Source: Marinobacter antarcticus (GTDB taxonomy: Bacteria; Pseudomonadota; Gammaproteobacteria; Pseudomonadales; Oleiphilaceae). Taken from it: a DNA stretch of 64,000 nt. The position numbers and the translations under genes were made by a program. The notes beneath the pieces are model-generated. The model did not search any database. It was not told the DNA's origin and was given only the letters and a program-made list of their open reading frames with translations. The stretch spans positions 62,001-126,000 of the forward strand of contig NZ_FRAQ01000003.1 in assembly GCF_900142385.1 (NCBI RefSeq), given 5' to 3'. Shown here in pieces: positions 53,969-63,864 of the stretch. How positions within the stretch are numbered: the stretch's first letter is position 1; the number at the start of each line of letters is the position of its first letter.

Positions 53969-55728
53969 TACTGGTCACCGTTGCCGGTCAGCCGCTCAAT
54001 GGTTTCCCGCAGTACATCGTGGTTTGCATCCTGCGCAAGCCCTTCTTTCCAGATGATCTGTGCCTGCTCTTCTGCACCGCTCATCCACAATGCTTCGCCG
54101 TAATGGGCAGCGACTTCCGGGTCGGGATAGGCAGCCCATGCGCGGGATAGGTAGTCCAGCGCGGGTTCGATCTGGCCTTCCTGAAGCAGAACCCAGCCCA
54201 TGCTGTCGAGAATGGCAGGGTTTTCCGGATCCAATGCTATAGCCTGCTCGATGTAGCCGCGGGCTTCCTTCAAGCGGTCAGTGCGGGTTGTAAGTATGTA
54301 TCCCAGAGCGTTAAGTGCGACCGCATTTTCGGGGTTATTTTCAACAATCCGCTTGAGATCTTCCTCGGCTTTGCCCGGTTGGTCCAGGGCGTCGAAAAGC
54401 ATGGCTCGCGCATAGAGGATCTGGAGGTTTTCAGGGTATTCCTCAAGTGCGCTGGAGGCAGCTTCGAGGGCCTCTTGCTGAAGCCCTTGGTCGAGCAGCA
54501 AGTTTACCTCCAGCAGCCAGAAATTTTCTGCCCGATCAGGGTTGGTGCTTCGCAAAGAGCGAATATTGTCCAGCGCGTCATCCAGCTTGCCTTCTGCTGC
54601 CAGCAAGGCGCTTGCCCGGGCGAGGGAGGGGAGGTAATAGTTGCCCTGTTCCACGCTCTGGTAGTAACCGATGGCCTGCTCCGTATTGCCGGCCTCATCT
54701 TCAATCCGGCCAAGGTAATAGCTGGCTTCGCTAATGTGGTGGCCCTGCTCGGTGAGTTTTGTAAGCTCTTCCTTTGCGAGTTCGAGCTGCCCGTTTTCCA
54801 ACGCAACAAGCGCGTGTGAAAGTCGCAGGCCAGGATTGTCCGGGTAGCGGCTCACCAAACGACTGAACTCATCCTGAGCGGCCTGTAATTCACCTTCGCT
54901 GATCAACATGCGCCCGTATAGCGTGCCCATCTGTCGATTTTCCGGGAAGCGCCGGGTATTTACCATCAGGTGATCAATGGCCTCGCCTTCTTTGCCAACC
55001 TGATACAGGAGGTCACCCTTAAGGATAATGGCGGGCTGAAAGTTGGGTTTTTTTGCAAGCAGTGGCTCCAGCCTGCTAAGTGCCGCCTCAGGATTCCCGG
55101 TGATTTTCAGCAGCAAGGAGGTGCTATATTCCAGCTCCGGTGTGTCCGGATGGCGGTTTGCCATCTTTTCATACAAGGCCAGCAACTCCTGTTGCTGTTC
55201 CGGAGGGAGGTTTCCTGCCATGGCTGCAAGGCTGTCGAAATCTGCGTCGCCGCCCTGATTCAGAATCTGCTCCATATACCCCAGGGCAGCTTCAAGTTCA
55301 TTCCTTTTGACAGCCTGAATGGCTAAAACCCGAAGGGCCTGGAGGTTGCCAGGATCTACGTCGAGCCATAACTCTGCCAGTGTCTTCTGGGCGTTGTCGC
55401 CATTGAGGGACTGGGCAATGCGCATGGCCCGCTCGATGACATTTTTATCCCGGGATTGCTGCGCGGCTCTGAGGTAGTTAACCAGAGTGACGTCATACCG
55501 GCCACGTTGTGCAGCAATTTCTGCCGAGAGGAGCAGATAAAGAGTTTCCGGCTCAAAGTCTGCGTATTCAATGGCCGGCTCGCTGCTTTTCTGCCCGATA
55601 CTTTCCTGTTTGTTCGTGCCGGTTGTATCGTCGACGGCAGATGTGCCACCCGAACCGGTTATACTGGCGCAACCTGCCAGTGAGAGGGTGAACAGGCAGA
55701 TAACCAAAAGCGGTGCGGATTTGTGCAT
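53968..55728 (-). CDS. TPR-repeat lipoprotein
   Basis: This 586-aa lipoprotein has a signal and lipobox LSLAGC (Cys near residue 20), a Ser/Thr-rich linker, then tetratricopeptide repeats across most of its length (for example YMEQILNQGGDADFDSL, LGRIEDEAGNTEQAIGYYQS, and a strong last set LNALGYILTTRTDRLKEA and LDSMGWVLLQEGQIEPAL). The start at 55728 is supported by GGGAAG and the lipobox. It is usual upstream of lolB in pseudomonads. Its role is probably in envelope assembly, but no specific function is known. Confidence 0.88.
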   Translation of the reverse strand: MHKSAPLLVICLFTLSLAGCASITGSGGTSAVDDTTGTNKQESIGQKSSEPAIEYADFEPETLYLLLSAEIAAQRGRYDVTLVNYLRAAQQSRDKNVIERAMRIAQSLNGDNAQKTLAELWLDVDPGNLQALRVLAIQAVKRNELEAALGYMEQILNQGGDADFDSLAAMAGNLPPEQQQELLALYEKMANRHPDTPELEYSTSLLLKITGNPEAALSRLEPLLAKKPNFQPAIILKGDLLYQVGKEGEAIDHLMVNTRRFPENRQMGTLYGRMLISEGELQAAQDEFSRLVSRYPDNPGLRLSHALVALENGQLELAKEELTKLTEQGHHISEASYYLGRIEDEAGNTEQAIGYYQSVEQGNYYLPSLARASALLAAEGKLDDALDNIRSLRSTNPDRAENFWLLEVNLLLDQGLQQEALEAASSALEEYPENLQILYARAMLFDALDQPGKAEEDLKRIVENNPENAVALNALGYILTTRTDRLKEARGYIEQAIALDPENPAILDSMGWVLLQEGQIEPALDYLSRAWAAYPDPEVAAHYGEALWMSGAEEQAQIIWKEGLAQDANHDVLRETIERLTGNGDQ

Positions 55729-55974
55729 GCAACTTCCCGTAATTTGTCGACTACGCATCTTGAATAACCCGAATCCCCTCTTTTTTGAGCTGAGTCGGGC
55801 CCCGGCGGCTGCCGTTTCCCTATAATGGCATAAGCTCCTGTTCTTGCCCAACCTGTCCGCACTTCCCGAAGCACAGGCGGGTTTGGGTGACAGATGCAGG
55901 CTCGGGCGGCTAAAATGCCCGCGAAACGGCGCTCGTTTACATTGCACACCGGTAAAGGATTGTATAACCAAGAG

Positions 55975-57264
55975 ATGGCATTGCTAACGCTGGGAATCAA
56001 TCATCGCACGGCCCCTATTGAGTTACGGGAGCGGGTTGCGTTTACGCCTGAGCGCATGTCAGAGGCGTTTGCGGAGCTGCGGGCGGCGTCTGGCGCCAGT
56101 GAGGCAGCCATTCTTTCTACCTGCAACCGCACAGAGCTGTACCTTGCGGGCGACGATGACTGCGCGCCGCTGGTGTTGCGCTGGCTGGCAGGCTTTCACG
56201 ATCTTGATGTCGCCGAGCTTGAAGAGGTGCTTTATATACACCGCGACGCGGACGCGGTGCGACACATGATGCGCGTCGCTGCCGGGCTGGACTCAATGGT
56301 TCTGGGTGAGCCGCAGATATTCGGCCAGTTAAAGGATGCCTATGCGCTGGCCCGGGAATACGGTGGGAGTGGGTCCTTTCTTTCTCGCTTGTTTGAGCAG
56401 ACGTTCTCCGTAGCCAAGCGTGTCCGTACACAGACCGCCATCGGCGAAAACCCGGTTTCCGTAGCCTATGCTGCCGTGAGTATGGCTCATCGCATTTTTG
56501 CCGACATGTCCCACAACAAGGCGCTGCTGATCGGCGCAGGCAAGACCATCGAACTGGTTGCCCGCCACCTTGCAGATGCCGGCGTAAAGAATTTCATTGT
56601 TGCCAACCGAACGCTGGAGCGAGCTCAGGCGCTGGCAGAATCCAGAGGTGGCCAAGGTATTCTGCTTTCTGAAATTCCGGATTATCTGGCGGATGTCGAT
56701 ATTATTATTTCATCCACTGCCAGCCCGCTGCCTATCCTTGGGAAAGGCGCGGTCGAGCGCTCGCTGAAGAAGCGCAAACATCGGCCATTTTTCATGGTTG
56801 ATATCGCCGTGCCCCGGGATATCGAACCGGAAGTGGCTTCCCTGGCGGATGTTTATCTTTATACCGTTGATGATCTACGCCAGGTAATCGAAGAAAATAT
56901 CCGTACCCGTGAGGGTGCTGCTCGTGAAGCGGAAAATCTCATCGCGGCCGGCGTTCAGGAGTTCCTCAGCCAGCTTCGCGCACTGGATGCGGTTTCTACG
57001 TTGAAGCAGTTCCGGCAGCGTGCGGAAGTGTTACGGGACGTAGAAATAGAAAAAGCTCTGCGCGCCTTGCGCAATGGCGGTGATCCCGAGACAGCTTTGC
57101 GCGGCCTTGCGCGGGGCCTTACAAACAAACTCCTGCACGAACCGTCTATACAGGTTCGTAAGGCCACCACCGAAGGGCGCACCGAGGTGACCGAGTGGCT
57201 GAGAGAGCTTCACCAGCTTGATGTGTTGGACGTAGACGCGACGACCACCCCGGAAAAACTATGA
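55975..57264 (+). CDS. hemA: Glutamyl-tRNA reductase
   Basis: HemA reduces glutamyl-tRNA to glutamate semialdehyde, starting tetrapyrrole synthesis. [18 protein letters not shown] opens the protein and fixes ATG 55975. The catalytic Cys is in [11 protein letters not shown] (about residue 50), [13 protein letters not shown] follows, the NADPH fold is at [15 protein letters not shown], and the dimerisation domain is C-terminal. It has 429 aa. It is divergent from the TPR-lolB unit. A TATAAT at 55821 lies in the 246-bp control region, without a clear -35 box. Confidence 0.95.
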   Translation: MALLTLGINHRTAPIELRERVAFTPERMSEAFAELRAASGASEAAILSTCNRTELYLAGDDDCAPLVLRWLAGFHDLDVAELEEVLYIHRDADAVRHMMRVAAGLDSMVLGEPQIFGQLKDAYALAREYGGSGSFLSRLFEQTFSVAKRVRTQTAIGENPVSVAYAAVSMAHRIFADMSHNKALLIGAGKTIELVARHLADAGVKNFIVANRTLERAQALAESRGGQGILLSEIPDYLADVDIIISSTASPLPILGKGAVERSLKKRKHRPFFMVDIAVPRDIEPEVASLADVYLYTVDDLRQVIEENIRTREGAAREAENLIAAGVQEFLSQLRALDAVSTLKQFRQRAEVLRDVEIEKALRALRNGGDPETALRGLARGLTNKLLHEPSIQVRKATTEGRTEVTEWLRELHQLDVLDVDATTTPEKL

Positions 57265-58349
57265 AATCATCAATACAGTCCCGCCTCGAACAGCTCGTTG
57301 AGCGCTTCGAAGAGGTGAGTGCTTTGCTCAGCGATCCGGCCACCATTGCCCATCAGGACAAGTTCCGGGAATTGTCCCGGGAATATGCCGAGATTGAGCC
57401 TGTGGTGCAGTGCTTTCAGGCATGGAAACAGTCGCTGGACGATATCAGCGAGGCAAAAGAACTGGCCAAAGACGGCGATGCGGATATGCGCGAAATGGCC
57501 GCCGAAGAGCTTGAGATTGCTGAGCAGAAAACCGAAGACCTGGATGAAGAGCTGCAGCGGTTGATGCTGCCAAAAGATCCGAACGATGGCAAAAACGTGT
57601 TTCTGGAAATCCGTGCGGGAACCGGTGGCGATGAAGCTGCAATTTTTGCCGGGGATCTTTTTCGCATGTACAGCCGTTACGCTGAGCGTCGGCGCTGGCA
57701 GATGGAAGTGCTGAGCGAGAATGATGGCGAGCACGGTGGTTATAAGGAAGTTATTGCCCGGGTTGCGGGTGACGGTGTTTATGGCGCACTGAAATTCGAA
57801 TCCGGCGCGCACCGGGTGCAGCGGGTTCCGGAAACCGAATCCCAGGGTCGTATTCATACTTCTGCCTGTACCGTTGCCGTCATGCCGGAGGCGGATGAGG
57901 CCGAGGCGATTGAGATCAACAAGGCGGACTTGCGCGTGGATACCTTCCGCTCCTCCGGCGCGGGTGGCCAGCACGTTAACAAAACCGATTCCGCCATCCG
58001 GATTACCCACCTGCCAACCGGTATTGTGGTGGAGTGTCAGGAAGAGCGCTCGCAGCATAAAAACCGTGCCAAGGCTATGAGCTTTCTGGCTTCACGATTG
58101 AATAATGCTGAAACTGAGCGGCAGCAGAAATCCATGGCAGAAACCCGCAAAAGCCTGGTGGGCAGCGGCGATCGCTCCGAACGTATCCGCACCTATAACT
58201 TCCCCCAGGGCCGGGTAACTGATCACCGTATCAACTTGACGCTTTACAAGCTTGATGACGTAATCACCGGTGATCTGGACTCCGTGGTCGTGCCTCTTCA
58301 GCAAGAGCATCAGGCGGAGCTTCTGGCCTCGCTTTCGGATGACCAGTAA
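57261..58349 (+). CDS. prfA: Peptide chain release factor 1
   Basis: RF1 reads UAA and UAG. The stop-codon recognition motif appears as PET in [15 protein letters not shown] (the PxT motif, PAT in E. coli), and the catalytic GGQ is in [15 protein letters not shown]. It has 362 aa. ATGA overlap with hemA and an 11-base overlap with prmC indicate tight translational coupling. Confidence 0.96.
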   Translation: MKSSIQSRLEQLVERFEEVSALLSDPATIAHQDKFRELSREYAEIEPVVQCFQAWKQSLDDISEAKELAKDGDADMREMAAEELEIAEQKTEDLDEELQRLMLPKDPNDGKNVFLEIRAGTGGDEAAIFAGDLFRMYSRYAERRRWQMEVLSENDGEHGGYKEVIARVAGDGVYGALKFESGAHRVQRVPETESQGRIHTSACTVAVMPEADEAEAIEINKADLRVDTFRSSGAGGQHVNKTDSAIRITHLPTGIVVECQEERSQHKNRAKAMSFLASRLNNAETERQQKSMAETRKSLVGSGDRSERIRTYNFPQGRVTDHRINLTLYKLDDVITGDLDSVVVPLQQEHQAELLASLSDDQ

Positions 58350-59205
58350 ACCCTTACTAACCTGTGAGGCGCTGTTGGACAAAGCGGTTCGCAGGATTAC
58401 CAGTGATACGCCCCGGCTGGATGCGGAGTTACTTCTTGCCCACGTGAGTGGCCTGAGCCGTTCTGGCTTCCGTGCTTTTCCCGAACGCGAAATGGATGCC
58501 CGGCGGGCAGCGGAATTCGAAGACCTTGTGGTGCAGAGGGCGCAGGGAATGCCGGTTGCCTATCTGTTGGGCCATCAGGAGTTCTGGTCACTTCTGCTTA
58601 ATGTGAGCAGCAGTACCCTGATTCCCCGGCCTGATACCGAGTGCCTGGTTGAACAAGCGCTGGAACTACCCCTGCCGGATAACGCCCGGGTTATTGACCT
58701 GGGTACTGGCACGGGCGCCATTGCCTTGGCACTGGCCAGCGAACGGCCTGGCTGGGTGATCAGTGCCTGTGACCTGATGGAAGAGGCTGTGGCTTTGGCA
58801 CAGGCGAATGCCAGCCAGTTACAACTACCAGTGGAGGTTTTTCAGAGCCGTTGGTTTTCTGATTTGCTGGCTGCCAGTTTTGATCTGATTGTTTCCAATC
58901 CCCCCTATGTGGCTTCGGAAGATCATCATCTTGATGAAGGCGATGTGCGCTTCGAGCCCGCCTCTGCGTTGATATCCGGCCCTGATGGGCTTGATGATAT
59001 CCGCCTGATTGTGGATGCAGCTCCTTCCTGGCTGAACAGCGAAGGCTGGCTTATCCTGGAGCATGGATTTGATCAGGCTGAGGCCGTTCAGGAGCTGTTC
59101 GCCGCCCGTGGGTTTGCTAAGGTGGAAAGCCGCAAAGATTATGGCGGGAACGATCGCATGACACTGGGGCAATGGCCCCGAAAAGGAGCCAGCCTTGCTC
59201 AGTGA
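58339..59205 (+). CDS. prmC: Release factor glutamine methyltransferase
   Basis: PrmC methylates the Gln of the GGQ motif in RF1/RF2. The SAM loop [16 protein letters not shown] lies near residues 115-130, and the catalytic NPPY is in [16 protein letters not shown]. It has 288 aa from ATG 58339, which is the only start compatible with the family N-terminus. Its substrate gene prfA is immediately upstream. Confidence 0.95.
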   Translation: MTSKPLLTCEALLDKAVRRITSDTPRLDAELLLAHVSGLSRSGFRAFPEREMDARRAAEFEDLVVQRAQGMPVAYLLGHQEFWSLLLNVSSSTLIPRPDTECLVEQALELPLPDNARVIDLGTGTGAIALALASERPGWVISACDLMEEAVALAQANASQLQLPVEVFQSRWFSDLLAASFDLIVSNPPYVASEDHHLDEGDVRFEPASALISGPDGLDDIRLIVDAAPSWLNSEGWLILEHGFDQAEAVQELFAARGFAKVESRKDYGGNDRMTLGQWPRKGASLAQ

Positions 59206-59944
59206 TGAAGAACTCCTGCGCTTCAGTCGCCAGATTCTGATGCCCCGTTTTGATATCGCGGGCCAGGAAGCTTTGAAATCCGCACGTGTCATGGTGGTTG
59301 GCGCGGGTGGCCTAGGCTGCCCGGTTGCGCTTTATTTGGGCGCAGCAGGTGTGGGCCATTTAACGCTGGTAGATGATGATGTTATCGAGTTGGCCAATCT
59401 GCAGCGCCAGATAGCGTTTGAAACTGCCCAGATTGGTGAATTCAAGGCAGAAACTCTGGCTGCTCGGGTGCGTAGAATTAATCCAGAGGTGTCTGTTTCT
59501 GTGGTTAACCGCCGCCTCGAACTGGACGACGTTGCACGCGAAGTGGCCGAAGCCAGCCTGGTTCTGGATTGCTCGGATAACTTCAGTACCCGGTTCGCCC
59601 TGAACCGCGCCTGTGTGACTGCAGGCGTTCCGTTGATCTCCGGTGCGGCTATTCGGGGCGAGGGCCAGCTTAGTGTTTACGATAGCCGGAATCCGGACTC
59701 TCCTTGTTATCACTGTTTATATCCGGAGCAGGGTAATGAAGACCTGACCTGTTCCGAGGCGGGGGTGATTGCTCCACTTGTTGGGATGATTGGCTCAGCT
59801 CAAGCCATGGAGGCCATTAAGGTGATTTCTGGTGTTGGCAGACCGCTCGTGGGGCGTTTGTTGATTCTCGATGCCTGGGAAATGCAGTGGCGCGAAATGA
59901 AGCTAAACAAAGACCCTGATTGTCCGGTTTGTGGGTCGAAATAG
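59195..59944 (+). CDS. moeB: MoeB/ThiF-type adenylyltransferase
   Basis: This 249-aa E1-like enzyme adenylates the C-terminus of a ubiquitin-like sulfur carrier (MoaD or ThiS). It starts with TTG at 59195 after AAGGAG. ARVMVVGAGGLGCPVALYL is the ATP-binding fold, NLQRQIAF and DCSDNFSTRFALNRACV follow, and the zinc Cys pairs are CYHC and CPVC. It follows prmC as in several gammaproteobacteria. Whether it serves molybdopterin or thiamine cannot be decided here. Confidence 0.92.
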   Translation: MLSDEELLRFSRQILMPRFDIAGQEALKSARVMVVGAGGLGCPVALYLGAAGVGHLTLVDDDVIELANLQRQIAFETAQIGEFKAETLAARVRRINPEVSVSVVNRRLELDDVAREVAEASLVLDCSDNFSTRFALNRACVTAGVPLISGAAIRGEGQLSVYDSRNPDSPCYHCLYPEQGNEDLTCSEAGVIAPLVGMIGSAQAMEAIKVISGVGRPLVGRLLILDAWEMQWREMKLNKDPDCPVCGSK

Positions 59945-59957
59945 TATGGGACTGGCC

Positions 59958-60072
59958 GAAGCGGGCGTGGGAAAAGACTCTCCAAAACACGCTGTGAATA
60001 CGTCCGTGTACGCTCGGCTCCGCCATCCATGGCTCCGCATGGTTTTGGAGAGTCTTTTCCCACGCCCGCTTC
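59958..60072. repeat. 115-bp palindromic element with 31-bp perfect inverted repeats
   Basis: Positions 59958-59988 and 60042-60072 are exact reverse complements over 31 bases (arm begins GAAGCGGGCGTGGGAAAAGA), enclosing 53 bases that contain CGGCTCCGCCATCCATGGC. It occupies nearly the whole gap between the convergent moeB and photolyase genes, so it can act as a two-way terminator. Its size and symmetry also fit a REP/MITE-like mobile repeat. Only one copy is in this window. Confidence 0.88.
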
Positions 60073-60089
60073 TACATTGGTTCCTCGGT

Positions 60090-61508
60090 CTAGTTCTTTA
60101 GCGCCTGGAACTTCGCGATGGCCTCTTTTCTACTCTCTTTCAGATCAACAATTGGCCTTGGATACCCACCCGGAATAACTCCACCTTTCGATGGGTCGTG
60201 GATGCGTTTGTTATCCAGCGTCGCCAGCTCAGGCACCCACTCGCGGAGGAACTCACCTTTCGGATCAAAGCGTTCACTTTGAGTGACCGGGTTGAACACC
60301 CGGAAGTAGGGCGCGGCGTCGGTGCCGGTGGACGCGCTCCATTGCCAGCCGCCGTTGTTGGAGGCCAGAAAGCCGTCCGCCAGCTTTGACATGAAGTAGG
60401 CTTCGCCGAGACGCCAGTCGATAAACAGGTTTTTGGTCAGGAACATCGCCGTGACCATTCTCAGCCGGTTGTGCATCCAGCCGGTCTGGTTGAGCTGGCG
60501 CATGGCTGCGTCAACCAGGGGGATGCCGGTATTGCCTGATTTCCAAGCCTCAAAGTGCTGACTCGGATCGTTCCAATGCAGTGCCTCGGTTTCCGGCTTG
60601 TAAGCGCGATGCATGCTCACCCGCGGGTAGTGATACAGGATGTTGATGTAGAAATCCCGCCAGGCAATCTCGTTTATCCAGGTTGCCAGACCTTCCTGAT
60701 TGCCTCCCATGTCTTGCGCCTGCCGCGCTGCGATCAGGCACTGGCGGCCGGAGAGTACGCCGTTGGCCAGGTAAGGGGAGAGCTTGCTGGTGCCATCAAG
60801 CGCCGGGAAGTCTCGTTGTTCCTTGTAGGCGCCACCGCGCTCCGTGAGGAAACGCTCCAACTGGGAGTGCGCGGCATCCTCGCCGGTTTCTGCCAAGGCT
60901 GGCGGAGCATCGTTAAAACCTTCAGGAATTTTAGTGATGCGTTCCGGCTGAATGGCATCGCCCTGGGCCTTGGGAACCGAATAAGGCATCGGCTGATTGT
61001 CGTCAATCCAGCTGCGCCAGCGGCGGGAGAAGGGGGTGAATACGGAGTAAGGCTCGCTTTGGCCAGTCAGTATTTGGCCTGCCGGTGCTACGGTTTGATC
61101 GCGGTACTTGCGCGTCGCAATGCCCAGTTCATCAAAGCGATGCTTCACCGCCTTGTCGCGCTTGCGCTCGTTGATGCCATACTCTTCATTGAAGTGGAGT
61201 CGGTTGATGCTGTGTTCCCGGCAATGGGTTTCCAGTGCTGTGATGCTATCGCTGAAGCGATCAGCCTCTATAAAGGAAAGCGGTATGCCGAGTTTTGCCA
61301 GTTCCCCGGCCAGTGCGTTTGCGTGGGCGATAACAAACTGAACCCGCGCCGGCGACCAGTCATGCTCCTGCCATTGCGCCGGCGTGAGGATGAAGCAGGC
61401 ACGAATGCCTGTATTACCCTCTGCTACGCTGGATTCTTTGCAGGCGGCGGTAAGGGCGGAATTGTCGGCGATCCGCAGGTCGTTTCTGAACCATACCAGT
61501 TGTGTCAT
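60090..61508 (-). CDS. phrB: Deoxyribodipyrimidine photolyase
   Basis: This 472-aa class I CPD photolyase repairs UV dimers using light. TQLVWFRNDLRIADNSAL is the antenna-domain start. FAD contacts include KLSPYLANGVLSGRQCL, EIAWRDFYINIL, LVDAAMRQLNQTGWMHNRLRM and DWRLGEAYFMS, and WQWSASTGTDAAPYFRVFNP follows (landmarks around residues 245-400). It ends the window's minus-strand genes and is closed by the palindromic element. Confidence 0.95.
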   Translation of the reverse strand: MTQLVWFRNDLRIADNSALTAACKESSVAEGNTGIRACFILTPAQWQEHDWSPARVQFVIAHANALAGELAKLGIPLSFIEADRFSDSITALETHCREHSINRLHFNEEYGINERKRDKAVKHRFDELGIATRKYRDQTVAPAGQILTGQSEPYSVFTPFSRRWRSWIDDNQPMPYSVPKAQGDAIQPERITKIPEGFNDAPPALAETGEDAAHSQLERFLTERGGAYKEQRDFPALDGTSKLSPYLANGVLSGRQCLIAARQAQDMGGNQEGLATWINEIAWRDFYINILYHYPRVSMHRAYKPETEALHWNDPSQHFEAWKSGNTGIPLVDAAMRQLNQTGWMHNRLRMVTAMFLTKNLFIDWRLGEAYFMSKLADGFLASNNGGWQWSASTGTDAAPYFRVFNPVTQSERFDPKGEFLREWVPELATLDNKRIHDPSKGGVIPGGYPRPIVDLKESRKEAIAKFQALKN

Positions 61509-61664
61509 TGGCTATTCCGTATCCGGTTCCGGCTTTGAATGTAAGGGTAATTACATCGCACTGTGGCAATAAAATCACATAGTTAGATATTCGCCCAAGG
61601 TCACTGATTGGATTATAGTTGTCACAACTTTACCAGCAGTATTCGTAAGGAATTCGCAGCGTTT

Positions 61665-62474
61665 ATGGACAATGAAACCGAAAGCCGGCGTGACGGTAAT
61701 TGGGCCCAGCCGTACGAGCTTGTCTCCGGCCAGACCCAGCACCACAAGCTCGGGCATGTCCGGCTGTGGGTTACTCTGCTGGACCAAGAGTGGCAGGTAC
61801 GCTCCGAAACCCGAGAGCCTGAGACCGACCCCGTGAGCTGGACGGAATCCGTAGGTCGTCAGCTGCCACTCGCAAGCATGTCCCTGCAACGGTTTATTCG
61901 AGAGGGGGATTCGTCAACGGTAACCTTCATACCGGCAGTGGCCAATCTACCGACGGTGATTCGTCCTTATCATCCGCTGACCATCCCCGCTGGCGCTCGG
62001 TGCACGATCTACGTGGGAACGGTTGTCTGGATGAAAGTCTGTGCCGGGCAGAATCAGACCCTACTGACCGAGGTTCCGCTGGCGGTGCCATCTTTAACCT
62101 GGGTGGGGCGAAATACCATGGAAGGGGAGCTGTGCTACTCGTCGTCGAGCTTTGGCCGTTTAGTACTTGAGGCAGTGCCGAAACGGCCGTGGCGGGCAGT
62201 GACTCCGGTCACAATTATTAACCGCAGGACTGAGTCCCTGTTGCTGGAACGCTTCAGCCTGCCTACACCGTTACTTTCACTGCATCAGAATCAGCGCGGG
62301 GAGCTTTGGACGCCGGGAGTGGTTGTAGAAGTGGCAACCGATATGAATTCAGCAAGCCTGCATATAGATGAAGGCTTGCTCGTTGCTGCCGGCCCCTGCC
62401 AGCAAGTGGCGCCGGCTCGGGAAACGTCTGCCAGAGGGCGCCTGGTGCGAGCCTTCGACCGGGTATTTGGCTAA
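61665..62474 (+). CDS. DUF432-like protein upstream of MscS
   Basis: This 269-aa protein has no signal peptide or membrane segment and looks beta-rich (TIPAGARCTIYVGTVVWMKV, LTEVPLAVPSLTWVG, GELCYSSSSFGRLVLEAVPK). It resembles the DUF432 family, whose genes are often beside mechanosensitive channels; I recall this from context and pattern rather than a search. ATG 61665 is chosen, and a TTG at 61608 would add 19 residues. mscS starts 24 bp later. Confidence 0.72.
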   Translation: MDNETESRRDGNWAQPYELVSGQTQHHKLGHVRLWVTLLDQEWQVRSETREPETDPVSWTESVGRQLPLASMSLQRFIREGDSSTVTFIPAVANLPTVIRPYHPLTIPAGARCTIYVGTVVWMKVCAGQNQTLLTEVPLAVPSLTWVGRNTMEGELCYSSSSFGRLVLEAVPKRPWRAVTPVTIINRRTESLLLERFSLPTPLLSLHQNQRGELWTPGVVVEVATDMNSASLHIDEGLLVAAGPCQQVAPARETSARGRLVRAFDRVFG

Positions 62475-62498
62475 TGCGCATTCTGCGGAGTAACGATT

Positions 62499-63386
62499 GT
62501 GGTTGAAGAGCTGAAAGCGGGTGCAATGAATGTGTTTGCCGGCATAGCCTGGGGGCAGTGGATCGGCTCCGGCTTTTTGTTGGTGCTCGGGCTGGTTCTC
62601 GGATCTTTCGCAGCCCGCAGTGTGTCGCGGGTCATGGCCAAGCGCAGTTCCCGTCACCATACGGTTATGGTCCGGCGGCTGGTTTTTTACGTCATTGTTC
62701 TACTGTTTGGTGTGGCGGCACTTCGGGAGGCCGGCTTTTCGCTGGATGTGGTTTTGGGTGCGGCCGGTATTCTTACCGTCGCCATCGGTTTTGCGTCCCA
62801 GACTTCTGCGTCAAATATGATCAGCGGTTTATTCCTGCTTGTTGAAAAGCCCTTTGAAATCGGCGACTTCATCGAAGTGGAAACCATCATGGGTGAAGTG
62901 GTGGGAATCGATATGCTCAGCGTAAAGCTGCGCACCAGGGACAATCTTTATGTGCGTATTCCCAACGAAACGCTGATCAAGACCCCCGTAATCAACCGGT
63001 CCCGGTTTCCGATTCGGCGGATCGACCTGAGCGTGGGAATTGCCTATGCTGAAGATGCAGAGAAAGTAGAAGCTCTGTTGATGGGGTTGGCAGAAAATAA
63101 CCCCGCCTGCCTGGAAGAGCCAAAAGCGTTTGTATTGGTGTCCGCGTTTGGCCCCTCCTCGGTGGATCTGCAGTTTTCTTTCTGGGTGCCGAAAGACAAG
63201 GTGCTTGAGGGCAAAAGCGACATGCTCGTAGCCATCAAGAAGACCCTGGACAGGGAAGGCATAGAAATACCTTTCCCGCACACCAGTATATACGCCGGCA
63301 GTCATTCCGAGCCCTTCCGTGTGCAACTGCTGGGGCTGGAAAAAGCCACTGAAAAGGAAGTGTTGGATGTCGACAAAGACAGCTGA
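62499..63386 (+). CDS. Small-conductance mechanosensitive channel (MscS family)
   Basis: This 295-aa inner-membrane channel releases solutes on osmotic downshift. It starts with GTG after GCGGAG. Three N-terminal membrane segments are followed by the pore helix LGAAGILTVAIGFASQTS (about 87-104, Gly/Ala-rich) and the junction SNMISGLFLLVEKPFEIGDFI. The cytoplasmic beta domain has the usual RIPNETLIKTPVINRSR. It overlaps the next gene by 20 bases, which points to a shared transcript with the DUF432-like and RimK-system genes. Confidence 0.93.
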   Translation: MVEELKAGAMNVFAGIAWGQWIGSGFLLVLGLVLGSFAARSVSRVMAKRSSRHHTVMVRRLVFYVIVLLFGVAALREAGFSLDVVLGAAGILTVAIGFASQTSASNMISGLFLLVEKPFEIGDFIEVETIMGEVVGIDMLSVKLRTRDNLYVRIPNETLIKTPVINRSRFPIRRIDLSVGIAYAEDAEKVEALLMGLAENNPACLEEPKAFVLVSAFGPSSVDLQFSFWVPKDKVLEGKSDMLVAIKKTLDREGIEIPFPHTSIYAGSHSEPFRVQLLGLEKATEKEVLDVDKDS

Positions 63387-63864
63387 AGCTCTCAAAACCG
63401 TTGCGCCTATACCGGGTGAAAACAAAATCAGCCTGGGCTGGCGGGAATGGGTGGCGCTACCTGATCTCGATATTAACCGCATCAAGGCGAAAGTGGATAC
63501 CGGTGCACGTACCTCCTGCCTGCATACGTTCCGGACGGAACCTTACACAAAGGACGGCGAGCGCCGGGTTCGGTTCTGGGTTCATCCGGTGCAGAATGAT
63601 ATGCATCAGGTGGTGGAGTGTGATGCCCGTGTTCTTGATGAGCGTGACGTCTCGGATTCCGGCGGCCACAAGGAACTACGGCTGGTGATCGAGACCACGT
63701 TGATGATTGGTGGCCAGAGCTGGCCCGTTGAAATGACACTTACGAATCGGGATACCATGCGGTTTCGCATGTTGCTTGGGCGTACCGCGATGGCGGGGCG
63801 CTCGATGATTTATCCCGAAGCTTCCTATCTCGCCGGGGAACCGGCTTTAAGGCCTGAAAAATGA
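63367..63864 (+). CDS. RimK-associated retropepsin-like protein (putative zinc protease family)
   Basis: This 165-aa protein has the motif [14 protein letters not shown] (about 38-51), which places it in the family annotated as putative ATP-dependent zinc protease (PF05618-like). Its DTGA triad is that of retropepsin-type aspartic proteases. [17 protein letters not shown] is the second conserved block. The gene's ATGA overlap with rimK fits its frequent partnership with that ligase. Enzyme activity is unproven. Confidence 0.88.
   Translation: MSTKTAEALKTVAPIPGENKISLGWREWVALPDLDINRIKAKVDTGARTSCLHTFRTEPYTKDGERRVRFWVHPVQNDMHQVVECDARVLDERDVSDSGGHKELRLVIETTLMIGGQSWPVEMTLTNRDTMRFRMLLGRTAMAGRSMIYPEASYLAGEPALRPEK

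Noticed and set aside
60555..61538. 327-codon plus-strand frame
   Set aside because: Antisense shadow of the photolyase gene, which has full catalytic-domain motifs.
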